Under the pieces are notes generated by a model. It had not been told where the DNA came from. It worked only from the letters and a program-made list of their open reading frames with translations, and made no database searches. DNA of 64,000 nucleotides from JADZAI01 sp047602465 (lineage in GTDB: Bacteria; Pseudomonadota; Alphaproteobacteria; Micropepsales; Micropepsaceae), in NCBI GenBank assembly GCA_047602465.1, contig JASGHF010000001.1, forward strand, positions 2,294,001-2,358,000, given 5' to 3'. This document shows, in pieces, positions 1 to 7,641 of the stretch. Both the position numbers and the translations under genes were made by a program. How positions within the stretch are numbered: position 1 is the stretch's first letter; every line of letters starts with the position of its first letter.

Positions 1-552
1 GAACAGCTTATCCGCGCCGACTTCGCGGCTGTGCTCGCCGAGGGCATCGACCGCGCGGCCATTAACGGGGGCGGAGCCAACGAGCCTGACGGCATCCTCC
101 AGACGCCGGGCATTGGCTCGTTCGATGTGTCGCCGCTTTCGTGGAGCGGCGTGCTCGACGGCATCGCGGATATTGAGACGGCGAACGCCGATACCGGCGC
201 GCTCGGCTGGGCGACCCATCCGCAGGCCGTGAAGCTGATGCGCGGCACGCTGAAGGTGAACGCCGATGCGGGCGCGGGCTTCATCATGGACGCGCCCGGC
301 CAGCTTGCCGGTTATCGCCTCGCGTCCTCGACGGTTGTCCCGACGAACGGAAGCCCAGCCCAGCCGTCGCTGATTTTTGGCAACTGGAACGACCTGATGA
401 TCGGCTATTGGTCGGCCTTTGAAATCCTCGTGAACCCTTATGAGTCGACGGCCTATGCCAAGGGCAACGTGCAGGTTCGCGGGCTGCTGACCTGTGACGT
501 TGCTGTGCGTCATCCCGTGTCGTTCACCGCCGGGAACGTGAGCGCGAGCTAA
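1..552 (+). CDS. HK97-type phage major capsid protein, 3' part
   Basis: The frame is open from base 1, so the N-terminal part (scaffold-like delta domain and start codon) lies outside the window; 183 residues remain. The segment around residues 15-35 (AAINGGGANEPDGIL) is the typical 'nGdG.g.P.Gil' stretch of HK97-fold capsid proteins, and the C-terminal part, with a surface and domain pattern ending in strands such as VQVRGLLTCDVAVRHP, fits the family. It would form the icosahedral shell after cleavage by the prohead protease encoded at 1152. The gene is followed 4 bases later by the connector gene, so head genes are co-transcribed. The order capsid, connector, protease, portal is not the usual portal, protease, capsid order. 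Confidence 0.88.
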   Translation, partial: EQLIRADFAAVLAEGIDRAAINGGGANEPDGILQTPGIGSFDVSPLSWSGVLDGIADIETANADTGALGWATHPQAVKLMRGTLKVNADAGAGFIMDAPGQLAGYRLASSTVVPTNGSPAQPSLIFGNWNDLMIGYWSAFEILVNPYESTAYAKGNVQVRGLLTCDVAVRHPVSFTAGNVSAS

Positions 553-556
553 GGCG

Positions 557-1159
557 ATGCTGCGGATTTATCGCACCGTTGCGCCCGCGTCGCTGCCGGT
601 TTCTCTGGTGGAGGCGTGGGCGCATCTGCGGCTCGACCCGTCAGGGTCGCCGTTGGCGCATCCCGAGGATGTGCTCATCAATTTGCAGCTTGCAGCCGCG
701 ACCGATTATCTCGACGGCTGGGCCGGGGTGCTCGGCCGCTGCATGATCGAGCAAACGTGGTGCGTCGAGTTCGCGCGGCCGGGCGATTTCGGGCAGTTCA
801 AGATTGAAATGCCTGTCGCCGGAATCGTGTCGGTCGAGGTTCTGCGCGACGGGGCTTATGAGACGGTTCCGCCGTCCAACTATGCGCTGCGCCAGCGCGA
901 CACGGAAGCGTTCGTGCGCCCGCGCTCTGGCCTTAGCTGGGGCCGCTACGACTCCGACGAAGCGGCGTTCCGCGTCACCTTCAGGGCTGGTTACGGCGAC
1001 GATCCGGCGGCCGTGCCTGCGCCGCTGCGTTGCGCGATCCTGTTGATGCTCGGCGAACTTTTTGAGAACCGTGAGGCCATCGTGACTGGCGGCACGGTTC
1101 AGAAAATCCCGGCCTTCGACGCGCTCATCGCGCCCTATCGGATTCGCCCCAATGGCTGA
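557..1159 (+). CDS. Phage head-tail connector (gp6 / phiE125 gp8-like)
   Basis: A 200-residue protein with the layout of the phiE125 gp8 / HK97 gp6-like connector group: N-terminal helical part beginning with a 'sl.ea..hLRld' segment (residues 15-30, VSLVEAWAHLRLD), a DYLDGWAG helix, a beta-rich centre with RQRDTEAFVRP, and a C-terminal helix (RCAILLMLGELFENRE). Such proteins form a ring below the portal and join head to tail. It starts 4 bases after the capsid stop and overlaps the protease gene by 8 bases, which places it firmly in the head-gene operon. The recognition is by sequence pattern only; the family assignment is good, the exact ring role is inferred. Confidence 0.8.
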   Translation: MLRIYRTVAPASLPVSLVEAWAHLRLDPSGSPLAHPEDVLINLQLAAATDYLDGWAGVLGRCMIEQTWCVEFARPGDFGQFKIEMPVAGIVSVEVLRDGAYETVPPSNYALRQRDTEAFVRPRSGLSWGRYDSDEAAFRVTFRAGYGDDPAAVPAPLRCAILLMLGELFENREAIVTGGTVQKIPAFDALIAPYRIRPNG

Positions 1160-1703
1160 CGCTCTTGAACGCCGTGCCTCGGTCGTAGAGGTCCGCGCCA
1201 AGGGCCGCAGGCTGGAAGGCTATGCGGCCGTGTTCGGCGAGGAAGCGCGCCTCGGCCCGGTTATCGAGACGATCCGCCCCGGCGCGTTTGCCGCGTCGCT
1301 CGCCGAAAAGCGTGACGTGCTCGCCCTTGTCGACCACGATATGAGCCGCGTGCTTGCCCGAACCCGTTCCGGCACGCTTCGCATCGGCGAGGACTCGCGC
1401 GGCCTGCCGTTCGACCTCGACCTGCCGGACACGACCGCCGGTCGCGACGTTCTGGCCCTCGCCGAGCGCGGCGACCTCGGCGGGGCCAGCTTCGCCTTCA
1501 GGCCGCGCGCGGGCGGCGAGGTCCGCGAAACCGGCCGTCGCATCCTGACGGCCGTGGACCTCTTTGAAATCTCGGTCGTGCAGGCGTTCCCTGCCTATGA
1601 AGGAACGCTTGTCTATGCCCGTTCTGGCGCGGGCGTGTCACACGCCCATGAGCCGCGCGGCGTGGCGCTTACCCGCGCGTGGCTGGACACTGTGGGGCGC
1701 TAA
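1152..1703 (+). CDS. HK97-family prohead protease
   Basis: A 183-residue serine protease of the herpesvirus-like assembly protease fold that removes the capsid delta domain during head maturation. The N-terminus has the typical 'GYAAVFGE' strand (residues 23-30) followed by RPGAFAASL; the probable catalytic His is in VDHDMSRVLAR (His62) and the probable catalytic Ser in GGASFAF (Ser113). Length is normal for the family. The start overlaps the connector gene and the stop shares a base with the portal start (TAATG), typical of translational coupling. The C-terminal tail contains the family-typical 'isvVqAFPAYegT' segment. Confidence 0.9.
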   Translation: MADALERRASVVEVRAKGRRLEGYAAVFGEEARLGPVIETIRPGAFAASLAEKRDVLALVDHDMSRVLARTRSGTLRIGEDSRGLPFDLDLPDTTAGRDVLALAERGDLGGASFAFRPRAGGEVRETGRRILTAVDLFEISVVQAFPAYEGTLVYARSGAGVSHAHEPRGVALTRAWLDTVGR

Positions 1704-2902
1704 TGGGCCTTCTCTCGTTTCTCGGCCTTGAGCGCCGTTCCGCACCCGCCCCGGTTGCCGACCCCTATTTCGCGCTGAACGCCCCGTGGCGCGGCGTCGG
1801 CTCGGCCTCGCCTGACGTGGTTCTGTCCAATCTGGCGGTCGCCGCGCGCTGCGTCTCGCTGCGTTCGGAACTACTGGCGAGCGTGCCGCTGTTCTTGTTC
1901 CGCCGCTCCGGCAACGGCGGACGCGAACGCGCGGCTGACACGCCGCTCTATGGCGTGCTGCACGACCTGTTCAATGAGAACATGACCGCTTTCGAGGGCC
2001 GCGAGTTTCTTATCCGCTCGCTCGACGTGGCGGGTAACGGCTATGCGCGGATCGAGCGCAACGCGCGCGGCGAAGTCACGGCGCTCTACCCTTACCCGCC
2101 CGGTGTCGTCTCGGTCGAACGCCTGCAGTCCGGCCGCCTGCGCTATCGCGTGACCGAGGCGACCGGGCGCGTCGCCGTCTTGCTGCAAGAAGAAATGCTT
2201 CACCTGCGCGGCGCGAGCCGTGACGGCATCATCGGCCAGTCACCGCTTCAGATTGCGCGCGGCGCGGTCGCCCTCGCCGTGAGCCAGGCTGAAACCGCCG
2301 GAAGCCTGATGACCAATGCGATGCGCCCCAGCGGCGTTCTCGCCTTCCCCGAGAAGCTGTCGCCGGAAGCGCGCAAGGCGCAGCGCGAAGGGTTGGAAGC
2401 CTATTACGCCGGGCCTGCGAACGCGGGGCGCCTGCTTATCACCGAGGGCGGCGCGAAGTTCGAGCGGCTGACCTTTACGCCTGAGGACGCCGAATTTCTG
2501 GATTCGCGCAAGCTATCCAATGAAGACGTGGCGCGCGTGTTCGGCGTCCCACCGACCTCGGTCGGCATCACGGACAAGGCGACCTATTCCAACGTCGAAC
2601 AGGAATCGACCATGCTTGTCCGCAACGCGCTCGGTCCGCTCGCCGCGCGGATCGAGGCGGCGATGCTGCGCGACCTGCTGACCCCGGACGTTCGCGCCGA
2701 CCTCTACGTTGAACACGACCTCGCCGGGCTTCTGCGCGGCGATACGGCCGCCCGCTATGCCGCCTATCGCATCGGCCGTGAATGGGGCTGGCTGTCGCCG
2801 AACGATATTCGCCGCACCGAAAACCTGCCGCCGATCCCGGACGGCGACCTCTACACGTCGCCGCTCAATCAAACGCCGCTCGGCGCTCCCTCGATGGAAT
2901 AG
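1703..2902 (+). CDS. Phage portal protein, HK97 family
   Basis: The 399-residue portal protein forms the dodecameric DNA entry channel at one capsid vertex. Family hallmarks are the N-terminal 'vaaRCVSLRSELLASVPL' helix, YARIERNARGEV, the 'LHLRGASRDGIIGQSPL' segment and the C-terminal VFGVPPTSVGI...YSNVEQES block followed by NDIRRTENLPPI. I chose ATG 1703 because it overlaps the protease stop; the open frame continues 24 bases upstream with a weaker start. After the stop there are about 60 bases before the AlpA-like gene, and no terminase or tail gene is seen on this side, so those, if present, must lie left of the window. Confidence 0.93.
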   Translation: MGLLSFLGLERRSAPAPVADPYFALNAPWRGVGSASPDVVLSNLAVAARCVSLRSELLASVPLFLFRRSGNGGRERAADTPLYGVLHDLFNENMTAFEGREFLIRSLDVAGNGYARIERNARGEVTALYPYPPGVVSVERLQSGRLRYRVTEATGRVAVLLQEEMLHLRGASRDGIIGQSPLQIARGAVALAVSQAETAGSLMTNAMRPSGVLAFPEKLSPEARKAQREGLEAYYAGPANAGRLLITEGGAKFERLTFTPEDAEFLDSRKLSNEDVARVFGVPPTSVGITDKATYSNVEQESTMLVRNALGPLAARIEAAMLRDLLTPDVRADLYVEHDLAGLLRGDTAARYAAYRIGREWGWLSPNDIRRTENLPPIPDGDLYTSPLNQTPLGAPSME

Positions 2903-2963
2903 CTCACTTGCGAATGTAGCTTGTTGACGGGCGCAGGGCTGCAACCCTATTGTGCCATCGTTG

Positions 2964-3224
2964 ATGGAGCTTTCGGTGTCTAAAGTGCGCGCATCCATTC
3001 TGCCGCCAAGCCTGCCGCCGCGCGGCCTGTCTCGCGTTGTGGCGGCGGCATACATCGGCGTTTCTGTTGGAAAGTTCGATGAAATGGTTCGTGACGGACG
3101 GATGCCCCCGCCTAAACGGATCGACGCGCGTAAGGTCTGGAATCGGCCCGATCTCGACGCCGCTTTTGAAGCCTTGCCCGATGAAAGCGGGGCGACGAAC
3201 GAGTGGGATGGAGTCCTCGCATGA
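2964..3224 (+). CDS. AlpA/excisionase-like HTH protein
   Basis: A small protein (86 residues from ATG 2964; GTG 2952 is an alternative) with a MerR/AlpA-type winged helix: RGLSRVVAAAYIGVSVGKFDEMV is the helix-turn-helix, followed by the typical wing 'GRMPPPKRID.RKVWNRPDLDAAFE'. AlpA-like proteins control integrase expression or act as excisionases in satellites and cryptic prophages. It overlaps the integrase start by 4 bases (ATGA), so both are made from one message. No clear Shine-Dalgarno sequence precedes 2964, so the start is uncertain. Confidence 0.75.
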   Translation: MELSVSKVRASILPPSLPPRGLSRVVAAAYIGVSVGKFDEMVRDGRMPPPKRIDARKVWNRPDLDAAFEALPDESGATNEWDGVLA

Positions 3225-4300
3225 CGCGCAAACGCCCCCCGCCGACCGTTCGCACGCCGCCCTATGTCCGCAACATGCGGACGCGGCACGGCAAGCCTAT
3301 TCGCTATCTGCGGATCGGCCGCCGTAACATCTGCCGCTTGCCGACCGCCGAATATTGGACGCCCGAGTTTCAGGACGCCTATTACGCCGCTCTTGAGGCG
3401 CATCGTCTTGGCAAAACCCCGGCTCCGATGATCGGCGCGGAACGCACGCGCCCCGGAAGCATTAGCGCGCTCATCGCGGCCTATTATCAATCGACCGAGT
3501 TTCTGACGCTCTCGAAAAGCACGCAAACGACCTATCGCGGAATCACTGAACGGTTCCGCGCCGACTACGGCACTTTTCTGGTTGCCGGGCTTGAGCGCCA
3601 GCATGTCCGCGCCATCATCGCGAAACGTGTCGCGACGCCCGCCGCCGCGAGCAACCTTCTCCGCATGGTCCGAATCCTCATGCGCTTCGCCGTCGAGGAA
3701 GGATGGCGCAAGGATGATCCGACTATCGGCGTGAAAGGGGTCAAGTGGCGCACTGACGGCTTCCATAGCTGGACCGAGGACGAAATCAGCACGTTCCAAG
3801 AGGCGTGGTTCATCGGCACGCGCGAACGCCTCGCTTTCGACTTGTTGCTCCATACCGGACAGCGCCGCTCTGACGTGATCCGCATGGGCCGCCAGCATGT
3901 GCGCGACGGCGTTCTGACCGTCCGCCAGCAAAAGACCGCCGTGCAATTGGTCCTGCCGATCCACCCGCGCCTTCAGGCGTCGCTTGATGAGGTCGACAAG
4001 GGGAACCTCACCTTCCTGCTGACCGCCAAGGGCGAACCCTTCTCTCCTGCCGGGTTCGGCAACTGGTTTCGCGACGCCATCAATGAGGCGGGCCTTCCCA
4101 AGCACTGTTCAGCGCATGGCCTCCGCAAAGCCGCCGCTCGCCGTCTTGCCGAGGCCGGATGCTCGGCTCACCAGATCGCGGCTATCACCGGCCACAAGAC
4201 GTTGAAGGAAGTGCAGCGTTACACCTTCGCGGCGGACCAATCGCAGCTTGCCCACGCTGCGATGGCGAAGGTCAAAGGCGTCGCATCGGACGGAGAGTGA
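3221..4300 (+). CDS. Tyrosine recombinase / integrase
   Basis: A 359-residue site-specific tyrosine recombinase. An N-terminal arm-binding part and a core-binding domain (about residues 85-165, with STQTTYRGITERFRADYG) precede the catalytic domain. Catalytic residues that can be seen are Arg in LLHTGQRRSDV, the H-x-x-R pair in AHGLRKAAARR, His in ITGHKTLKEV and the nucleophile Tyr in QRYTFAAD. The gene ends 80 bases from the 3' end of a tRNA-Ser gene, the classical arrangement in which the element integrates into the tRNA 3' end and rebuilds it. Start ATG 3221 overlaps the stop of the AlpA-like gene. It lies downstream of and in the same direction as the head genes. Confidence 0.95.
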   Translation: MTRKRPPPTVRTPPYVRNMRTRHGKPIRYLRIGRRNICRLPTAEYWTPEFQDAYYAALEAHRLGKTPAPMIGAERTRPGSISALIAAYYQSTEFLTLSKSTQTTYRGITERFRADYGTFLVAGLERQHVRAIIAKRVATPAAASNLLRMVRILMRFAVEEGWRKDDPTIGVKGVKWRTDGFHSWTEDEISTFQEAWFIGTRERLAFDLLLHTGQRRSDVIRMGRQHVRDGVLTVRQQKTAVQLVLPIHPRLQASLDEVDKGNLTFLLTAKGEPFSPAGFGNWFRDAINEAGLPKHCSAHGLRKAAARRLAEAGCSAHQIAAITGHKTLKEVQRYTFAADQSQLAHAAMAKVKGVASDGE

Positions 4301-4308
4301 ACGAACTT

Positions 4309-4335
4309 GGGCAAACCTTTTGAACAGGTTTGCCC
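4309..4335 (+). terminator. Perfect hairpin after integrase, possible terminator
   Basis: A 10-bp perfect inverted repeat (GGGCAAACCT at 4309-4318, AGGTTTGCCC at 4326-4335, 7-base loop) starts 8 bases after the integrase stop. There is no T-run, so it may be a weak or processing hairpin, or part of the recombination site region, rather than a classical intrinsic terminator. Confidence 0.5.
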
Positions 4336-4380
4336 ATATCGGGCCTAACGGCCTGATACGAAAGGCAATGTTATGGGGCG

Positions 4381-4471
4381 TGGCGGACAGGGCGGGATTC
4401 GAACCCGCGAGACGCTATTAACGTCTACACACTTTCCAGGCGTGCGCCTTCAACCACTCGGCCACCTGTCC
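4381..4471 (-). tRNA. tRNA-Ser (anticodon GGA), probable attachment site
   Basis: Class II tRNA with 7-bp acceptor stem (GGACAGG / CCTGTCC), discriminator G, encoded CCA (4381-4383), D-arm GGCCGAGTGGTTGAAGGC, anticodon loop CTGGAAA giving GGA (Ser, UCC codons), a long variable arm and the T-arm CGGGTTCGAATCCCG. The 3' end points toward the integrase, so the conserved 3' half is the likely attB/attR core of the element to the left. The matching copy (attL) would be outside the window. Confidence 0.96.
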
Positions 4472-4650
4472 GCAAGGGGGTTGCCTCTAGGGTGCGGCGA
4501 GGATTTTGACAAGCGATTCCGGAGGCTCGCGAGGCCTGCCCCGGCAAAGTGACGATTTAACGCTTAAGGCGAGCTTCAATTGCGCCCGCCCGGCCGCCCT
4601 AGTAGTTTCCGCCCGGCGCCGGGTCGCGGCGCGCCAAAAGGAAGCTGGAC

Positions 4651-4953
4651 ATGGCCTTTTTCAGGCTGATCGCCGTCATCTTCATCGTCGCTGGCCTGCT
4701 CGTGCTCGGCTACGATGTCATTTCCTCGATCCAGAACGGGCAGGGCTTCAAGGCGCTGCCGCTCGCGGATTTCTGGAAGCTGATCCATGCCGGGTCGCTT
4801 GACGGCTATCGCGCCTGGGTGACCGAGACGATCCCCAATCCCGGTCCGTCGATCTCGGAGAGCATTCTCAGCTTCCCGGCCTTTGCCGTTTACGGCGTGA
4901 TCGGCGTGCTGCTGGGCCTTCTGTTCCAGCGGCGCTCGCGCTACGACGACTGA
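4651..4953 (+). CDS. Small two-TM membrane protein of unknown function
   Basis: A 100-residue protein with an N-terminal membrane segment (about residues 4-24, LIAVIFIVAGLLVLGYDVI) and a second near the C-terminus (residues 76-92, FAVYGVIGVLLGLLFQ) followed by an RRSR stop-transfer tail. The middle (ADFWKLIHAGSLDGYRAWV) is probably periplasmic and amphipathic. The next gene, 18 bases downstream, encodes a protein of the same layout and length, so the two look like a diverged tandem duplication. Function is not known to me. Confidence 0.75.
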   Translation: MAFFRLIAVIFIVAGLLVLGYDVISSIQNGQGFKALPLADFWKLIHAGSLDGYRAWVTETIPNPGPSISESILSFPAFAVYGVIGVLLGLLFQRRSRYDD

Positions 4954-4971
4954 GCGCGCGAGGTTACTGCG

Positions 4972-5259
4972 TTGCGTGAGGCGCTGAACGCCGTCGCGTG
5001 GATCTTCCTCGCGGTCGGCTTCATCGCGCTGGGGGCCGACGCCTATTGGACATGGAAGGCGAATGGCTGGGCGTTCCAGCCGATCGGCTTCTATCTCGAT
5101 CTCGCCGCCTCCGACTGGCTGGCCCATGTGCGCGACTGGGCCGCCGACCGTTCGGTGCGGACAGCCAGGCTGGTCGCCGATGGTCTGGCTCTGCCTGTGT
5201 GGGCGCCGGCCTTCGCATTGGGCGTTCCGCTTGCATGGCTTACGCGCGAGCGGCGCTGA
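4972..5259 (+). CDS. Small membrane protein, apparent paralogue of the preceding gene
   Basis: A 95-residue protein starting at TTG 4972. It has the same plan as its upstream neighbour: N-terminal TM (residues 6-24, AVAWIFLAVGFIALGADAY), a Trp-containing middle (WAFQPIGFYLDLAASDWL) and a second TM (LPVWAPAFALGVPLAWL) ending in a basic RERR tail. It sits 18 bases after that gene and 4 bases before the DUF3052-like gene, suggesting one three-gene transcript. No function can be assigned. Confidence 0.65.
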   Translation: MREALNAVAWIFLAVGFIALGADAYWTWKANGWAFQPIGFYLDLAASDWLAHVRDWAADRSVRTARLVADGLALPVWAPAFALGVPLAWLTRERR

Positions 5260-5263
5260 TGCC

Positions 5264-5848
5264 ATGGGGCGCGAAACCAAGACAGACGTCCGGTCAGACA
5301 AGATCTCGAGCGAAGCGCGCGTGCATCTCGACAGCGAGCGGCTGACGATCGGGCCGCCTTTCCGCAGGCGGCTTGCGCTGGCGGGGCTTGGCGCCCGGGC
5401 CGAAGCGGGCGGCCTGACCGTTACACACGGCGAGGAGCGCTTCCAGATCGCGATGAGCGAGAAGGAGGCGGCGGCCTGGACGAAGTCGATCCTCAACCCG
5501 CCCTCGCTGACCGACAAGCTGGGCCTGAAGGCCGGCGTGACGGCGGTGCTGATCGGGGCGCTGCCGGGCGAGGTCCGCGCGGCGGCGAGGGGCGCGGCGG
5601 CATACAGGACACCGCCCGCGAAACTGACCGCTGCACTGGCCATTGCAGCGGTCACGTCGCTGGATGCGAAGCCGCTGGCGGCCCTGGCAGCGGCGCTGCC
5701 GCCCAAGGGTGCGGTGTGGCTTGTCTATGAGAAGGGCGTGCTGAAAGGCGATGCCCTGATCTTTGCCGCGCGCGATGCGGGCCTGAAGGACACCACGGTC
5801 GCGAAGATCAGCGAGACGCATACCGCGCTGCGCTTCATCGCGCGCTAG
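5264..5848 (+). CDS. DUF3052-like protein
   Basis: A 194-residue soluble protein from ATG 5264. The second half (about residues 80-194) resembles DUF3052 proteins: 'LTDKLGLKAGVTAVLIGALPGEV', then 'PPKGAVWLVYEKGVLKGDALIFAARDAGLKDTTVAKISETHTALRFI', the typical 'l...G.lWv.y.k........i...a...GL.d.kva.i...w.gLrF' ending. The N-terminal 70 residues look like a separate small domain. DUF3052 members have no established activity. It is the last gene of a short + strand cluster and overlaps the end of the convergent Crp/Fnr gene by 4 bases. Confidence 0.65.
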   Translation: MGRETKTDVRSDKISSEARVHLDSERLTIGPPFRRRLALAGLGARAEAGGLTVTHGEERFQIAMSEKEAAAWTKSILNPPSLTDKLGLKAGVTAVLIGALPGEVRAAARGAAAYRTPPAKLTAALAIAAVTSLDAKPLAALAAALPPKGAVWLVYEKGVLKGDALIFAARDAGLKDTTVAKISETHTALRFIAR

Positions 5849-6573
5849 ATCAGCGGGCGCTGTCCGATCGGCTGCTCGTAGTAGTCGGCGAGGCGAGCGA
5901 GGGCTTTCGGGTTCAGCATCTCCAGACACCCGTTGGTGAAACGGAAGAGGCCGCGCTTCTCCAACCCTTTCAGTGTCTTATTCGTGTGTGCGAGACTGAG
6001 ACCCAGCGCATCGGCGATATGGCTCTGGTTGATCGGGATAGCATAGGGCGCCGGGGAGGACGGCCGCAGCAGCGCGATGCGCTTCGCGAGGTGCATCATC
6101 AGTACGGCGGCGCGTTCGGCAGCGTTGCGCCGGCCGGCGGTCAGCAGGTTCTCGTCGATGAAGCTTTCCTCATGCGCGGTCAGCCATGTGACATCGTAGG
6201 CGAGTTCGGGATAGCCGCGATAGAGATCCCAGACCTTGGAGCGGGCGAAGACACAGACTTCGGCATTCGTGAGCGCCTCGACGCCGTAGGGTGAATCCTC
6301 GAACAACCGGTTCTGGAAGCCGACCAAGTCACCTGGGAGGAGGAAGTTAAGGATCTGACGACGGCCGTCGCTCAGCTCCTTGAAACGGAAGGCCCAACCG
6401 GAGAAGAGCGTGAAAAGCTGTGCGCTGCGGCTGCCCTGGCGCACGATCGCGTCACCCGGCCGAAAGACGAGATGGTCGGTCTTCATCCGCTGTATGAAAT
6501 CGACCTCCTCCACGGGCTTGTCGCGGAAAGCGGCCATCGCACGCAGCGGACATTCGTGGCACGAGACGCGCAT
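5845..6573 (-). CDS. Crp/Fnr-family transcriptional regulator
   Basis: A 242-residue regulator with an N-terminal cyclic-nucleotide-binding-like beta roll (LFTLFSGWAFRFKELSDGRRQILNFLLPGDLVGF) and a C-terminal winged helix (INQSHIADALGLSLAHTNKTLKGLEKRGL). A Cys pair sits at the very N-terminus (Cys5 and Cys8 in SCHECPLR) and two more Cys occur later, so an oxygen- or redox-sensing FNR-like iron-sulfur cluster is possible but not shown; the spacing is not that of E. coli FNR. I prefer ATG 6573, which has AAGGGG 5 bases upstream, over the GTG at 6600. Targets are unknown. Confidence 0.9.
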   Translation of the reverse strand: MRVSCHECPLRAMAAFRDKPVEEVDFIQRMKTDHLVFRPGDAIVRQGSRSAQLFTLFSGWAFRFKELSDGRRQILNFLLPGDLVGFQNRLFEDSPYGVEALTNAEVCVFARSKVWDLYRGYPELAYDVTWLTAHEESFIDENLLTAGRRNAAERAAVLMMHLAKRIALLRPSSPAPYAIPINQSHIADALGLSLAHTNKTLKGLEKRGLFRFTNGCLEMLNPKALARLADYYEQPIGQRPLI

Positions 6574-6878
6574 GATCCCCTTATCCGTGGAGACCGGCAC
6601 TCTGACGGAACTTTGGGGAACCGGCTATGCGAAATCTCGCAAGGCTTGGGGTATTGGGGCAGCAACGCGGACGGGTGCGGAGGGTGAGGTTCCCGGCATT
6701 CTCGCCGTCCGGCATCGACCCGCGAGAAATGCTCGATCGCGTTTCTCCGTGGCTCGGTTGGCGCAGAGCAGGCGAAGTGGCGAGGCCATCGGAAGACCTT
6801 CTGCATTGCCGGGCACGATTGTGCAGGCGCGCCCGATGCGCCAACGCGGAACATCGCGGCGATGCGCCGTTAGAACCC

Positions 6879-7628
6879 TCAGCGGTGGCACAGAATGTCC
6901 GCGCGATAATCGGTGATGGCTTTGACGATGTCAGCAGCTTTTGGTTCGCCGTCGTGTAGGCGGCCTCGCTTGTGGTTCACCCAGACAACATGCGGCAGGT
7001 CAGGTGTGCGGACCTTTAGCCACAGTTTGCCGTTCACGCGCTTTTGCCATTGACGGCGGTCGTCAGGCCAGTTGTCCAAGTCGAACCATCTCGGATGGAA
7101 GGTCGCAACGACGATGTCGGATTTTCGCTGAAGAAGCAGGTCGCGCCAGATGGCGTCCGAAACGCTGGCTTGCATCCCGATCAATTTGCGATGCTGGGGA
7201 GCGTGGGAAGCATCGGGATTATCCTTGATCGGCAGGACATTAGCCCAGCCGATCCGAATCTCGGGCCGAGGCTTGGCTTCCAACAACCTGCCCCGAACCT
7301 CCGCGATTTCATGCCAGAACATGCCATATCCTGTTTTGGTAGAGCCGTCCTCGTTCAGGCCGAAACGATCTTCGGCGTATCTGGATAGGCCCTGCACGGC
7401 GGCGTCATAGGTTTTCGTCGTGCCCTTCGCGTATCCCGGCGCGATACCGCAGAATGTCACCAGAAGCTCGCCAGCCTTTCCCGTCGGCGCGTCCGCGAGA
7501 GGAAAGAACGGCTCCCCGATATCGAGATCTTTAAGTTCGGCGCGCGCCCGGTGATGAAGTTCAGTGATTTGCTTCCACGTCGCGTGTGAAATCAGCGGAA
7601 TATAGTCTTTCACTATTTCGATCTCCAT
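6879..7628 (-). CDS. Unknown protein, possibly uracil-DNA-glycosylase-like fold
   Basis: A 249-residue protein that I do not recognise firmly. The pattern hydrophobic strand plus FCGIAPGYAKG (about residue 58), a GYGMFWHEI segment, RIGWANVLPI and IVVATFHPRWF recalls the motif order of the UDG superfamily (G-x-N-P-G, N-rich strand, H-P-S), though the key residues differ. Codon use and base composition are visibly AT-richer than neighbouring genes, which suggests recent acquisition. It lies 13 bases downstream of the gene at 7642-8604 and is probably co-transcribed with it. Confidence 0.55.
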   Translation of the reverse strand: MEIEIVKDYIPLISHATWKQITELHHRARAELKDLDIGEPFFPLADAPTGKAGELLVTFCGIAPGYAKGTTKTYDAAVQGLSRYAEDRFGLNEDGSTKTGYGMFWHEIAEVRGRLLEAKPRPEIRIGWANVLPIKDNPDASHAPQHRKLIGMQASVSDAIWRDLLLQRKSDIVVATFHPRWFDLDNWPDDRRQWQKRVNGKLWLKVRTPDLPHVVWVNHKRGRLHDGEPKAADIVKAITDYRADILCHR

Positions 7629-7641
7629 TCACTTCGCCGCG

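Noticed and set aside
2513..4105. 530-codon minus-strand frame across portal and integrase
   Set aside because: Antisense to two clearly identified phage genes; no recognisable domain.
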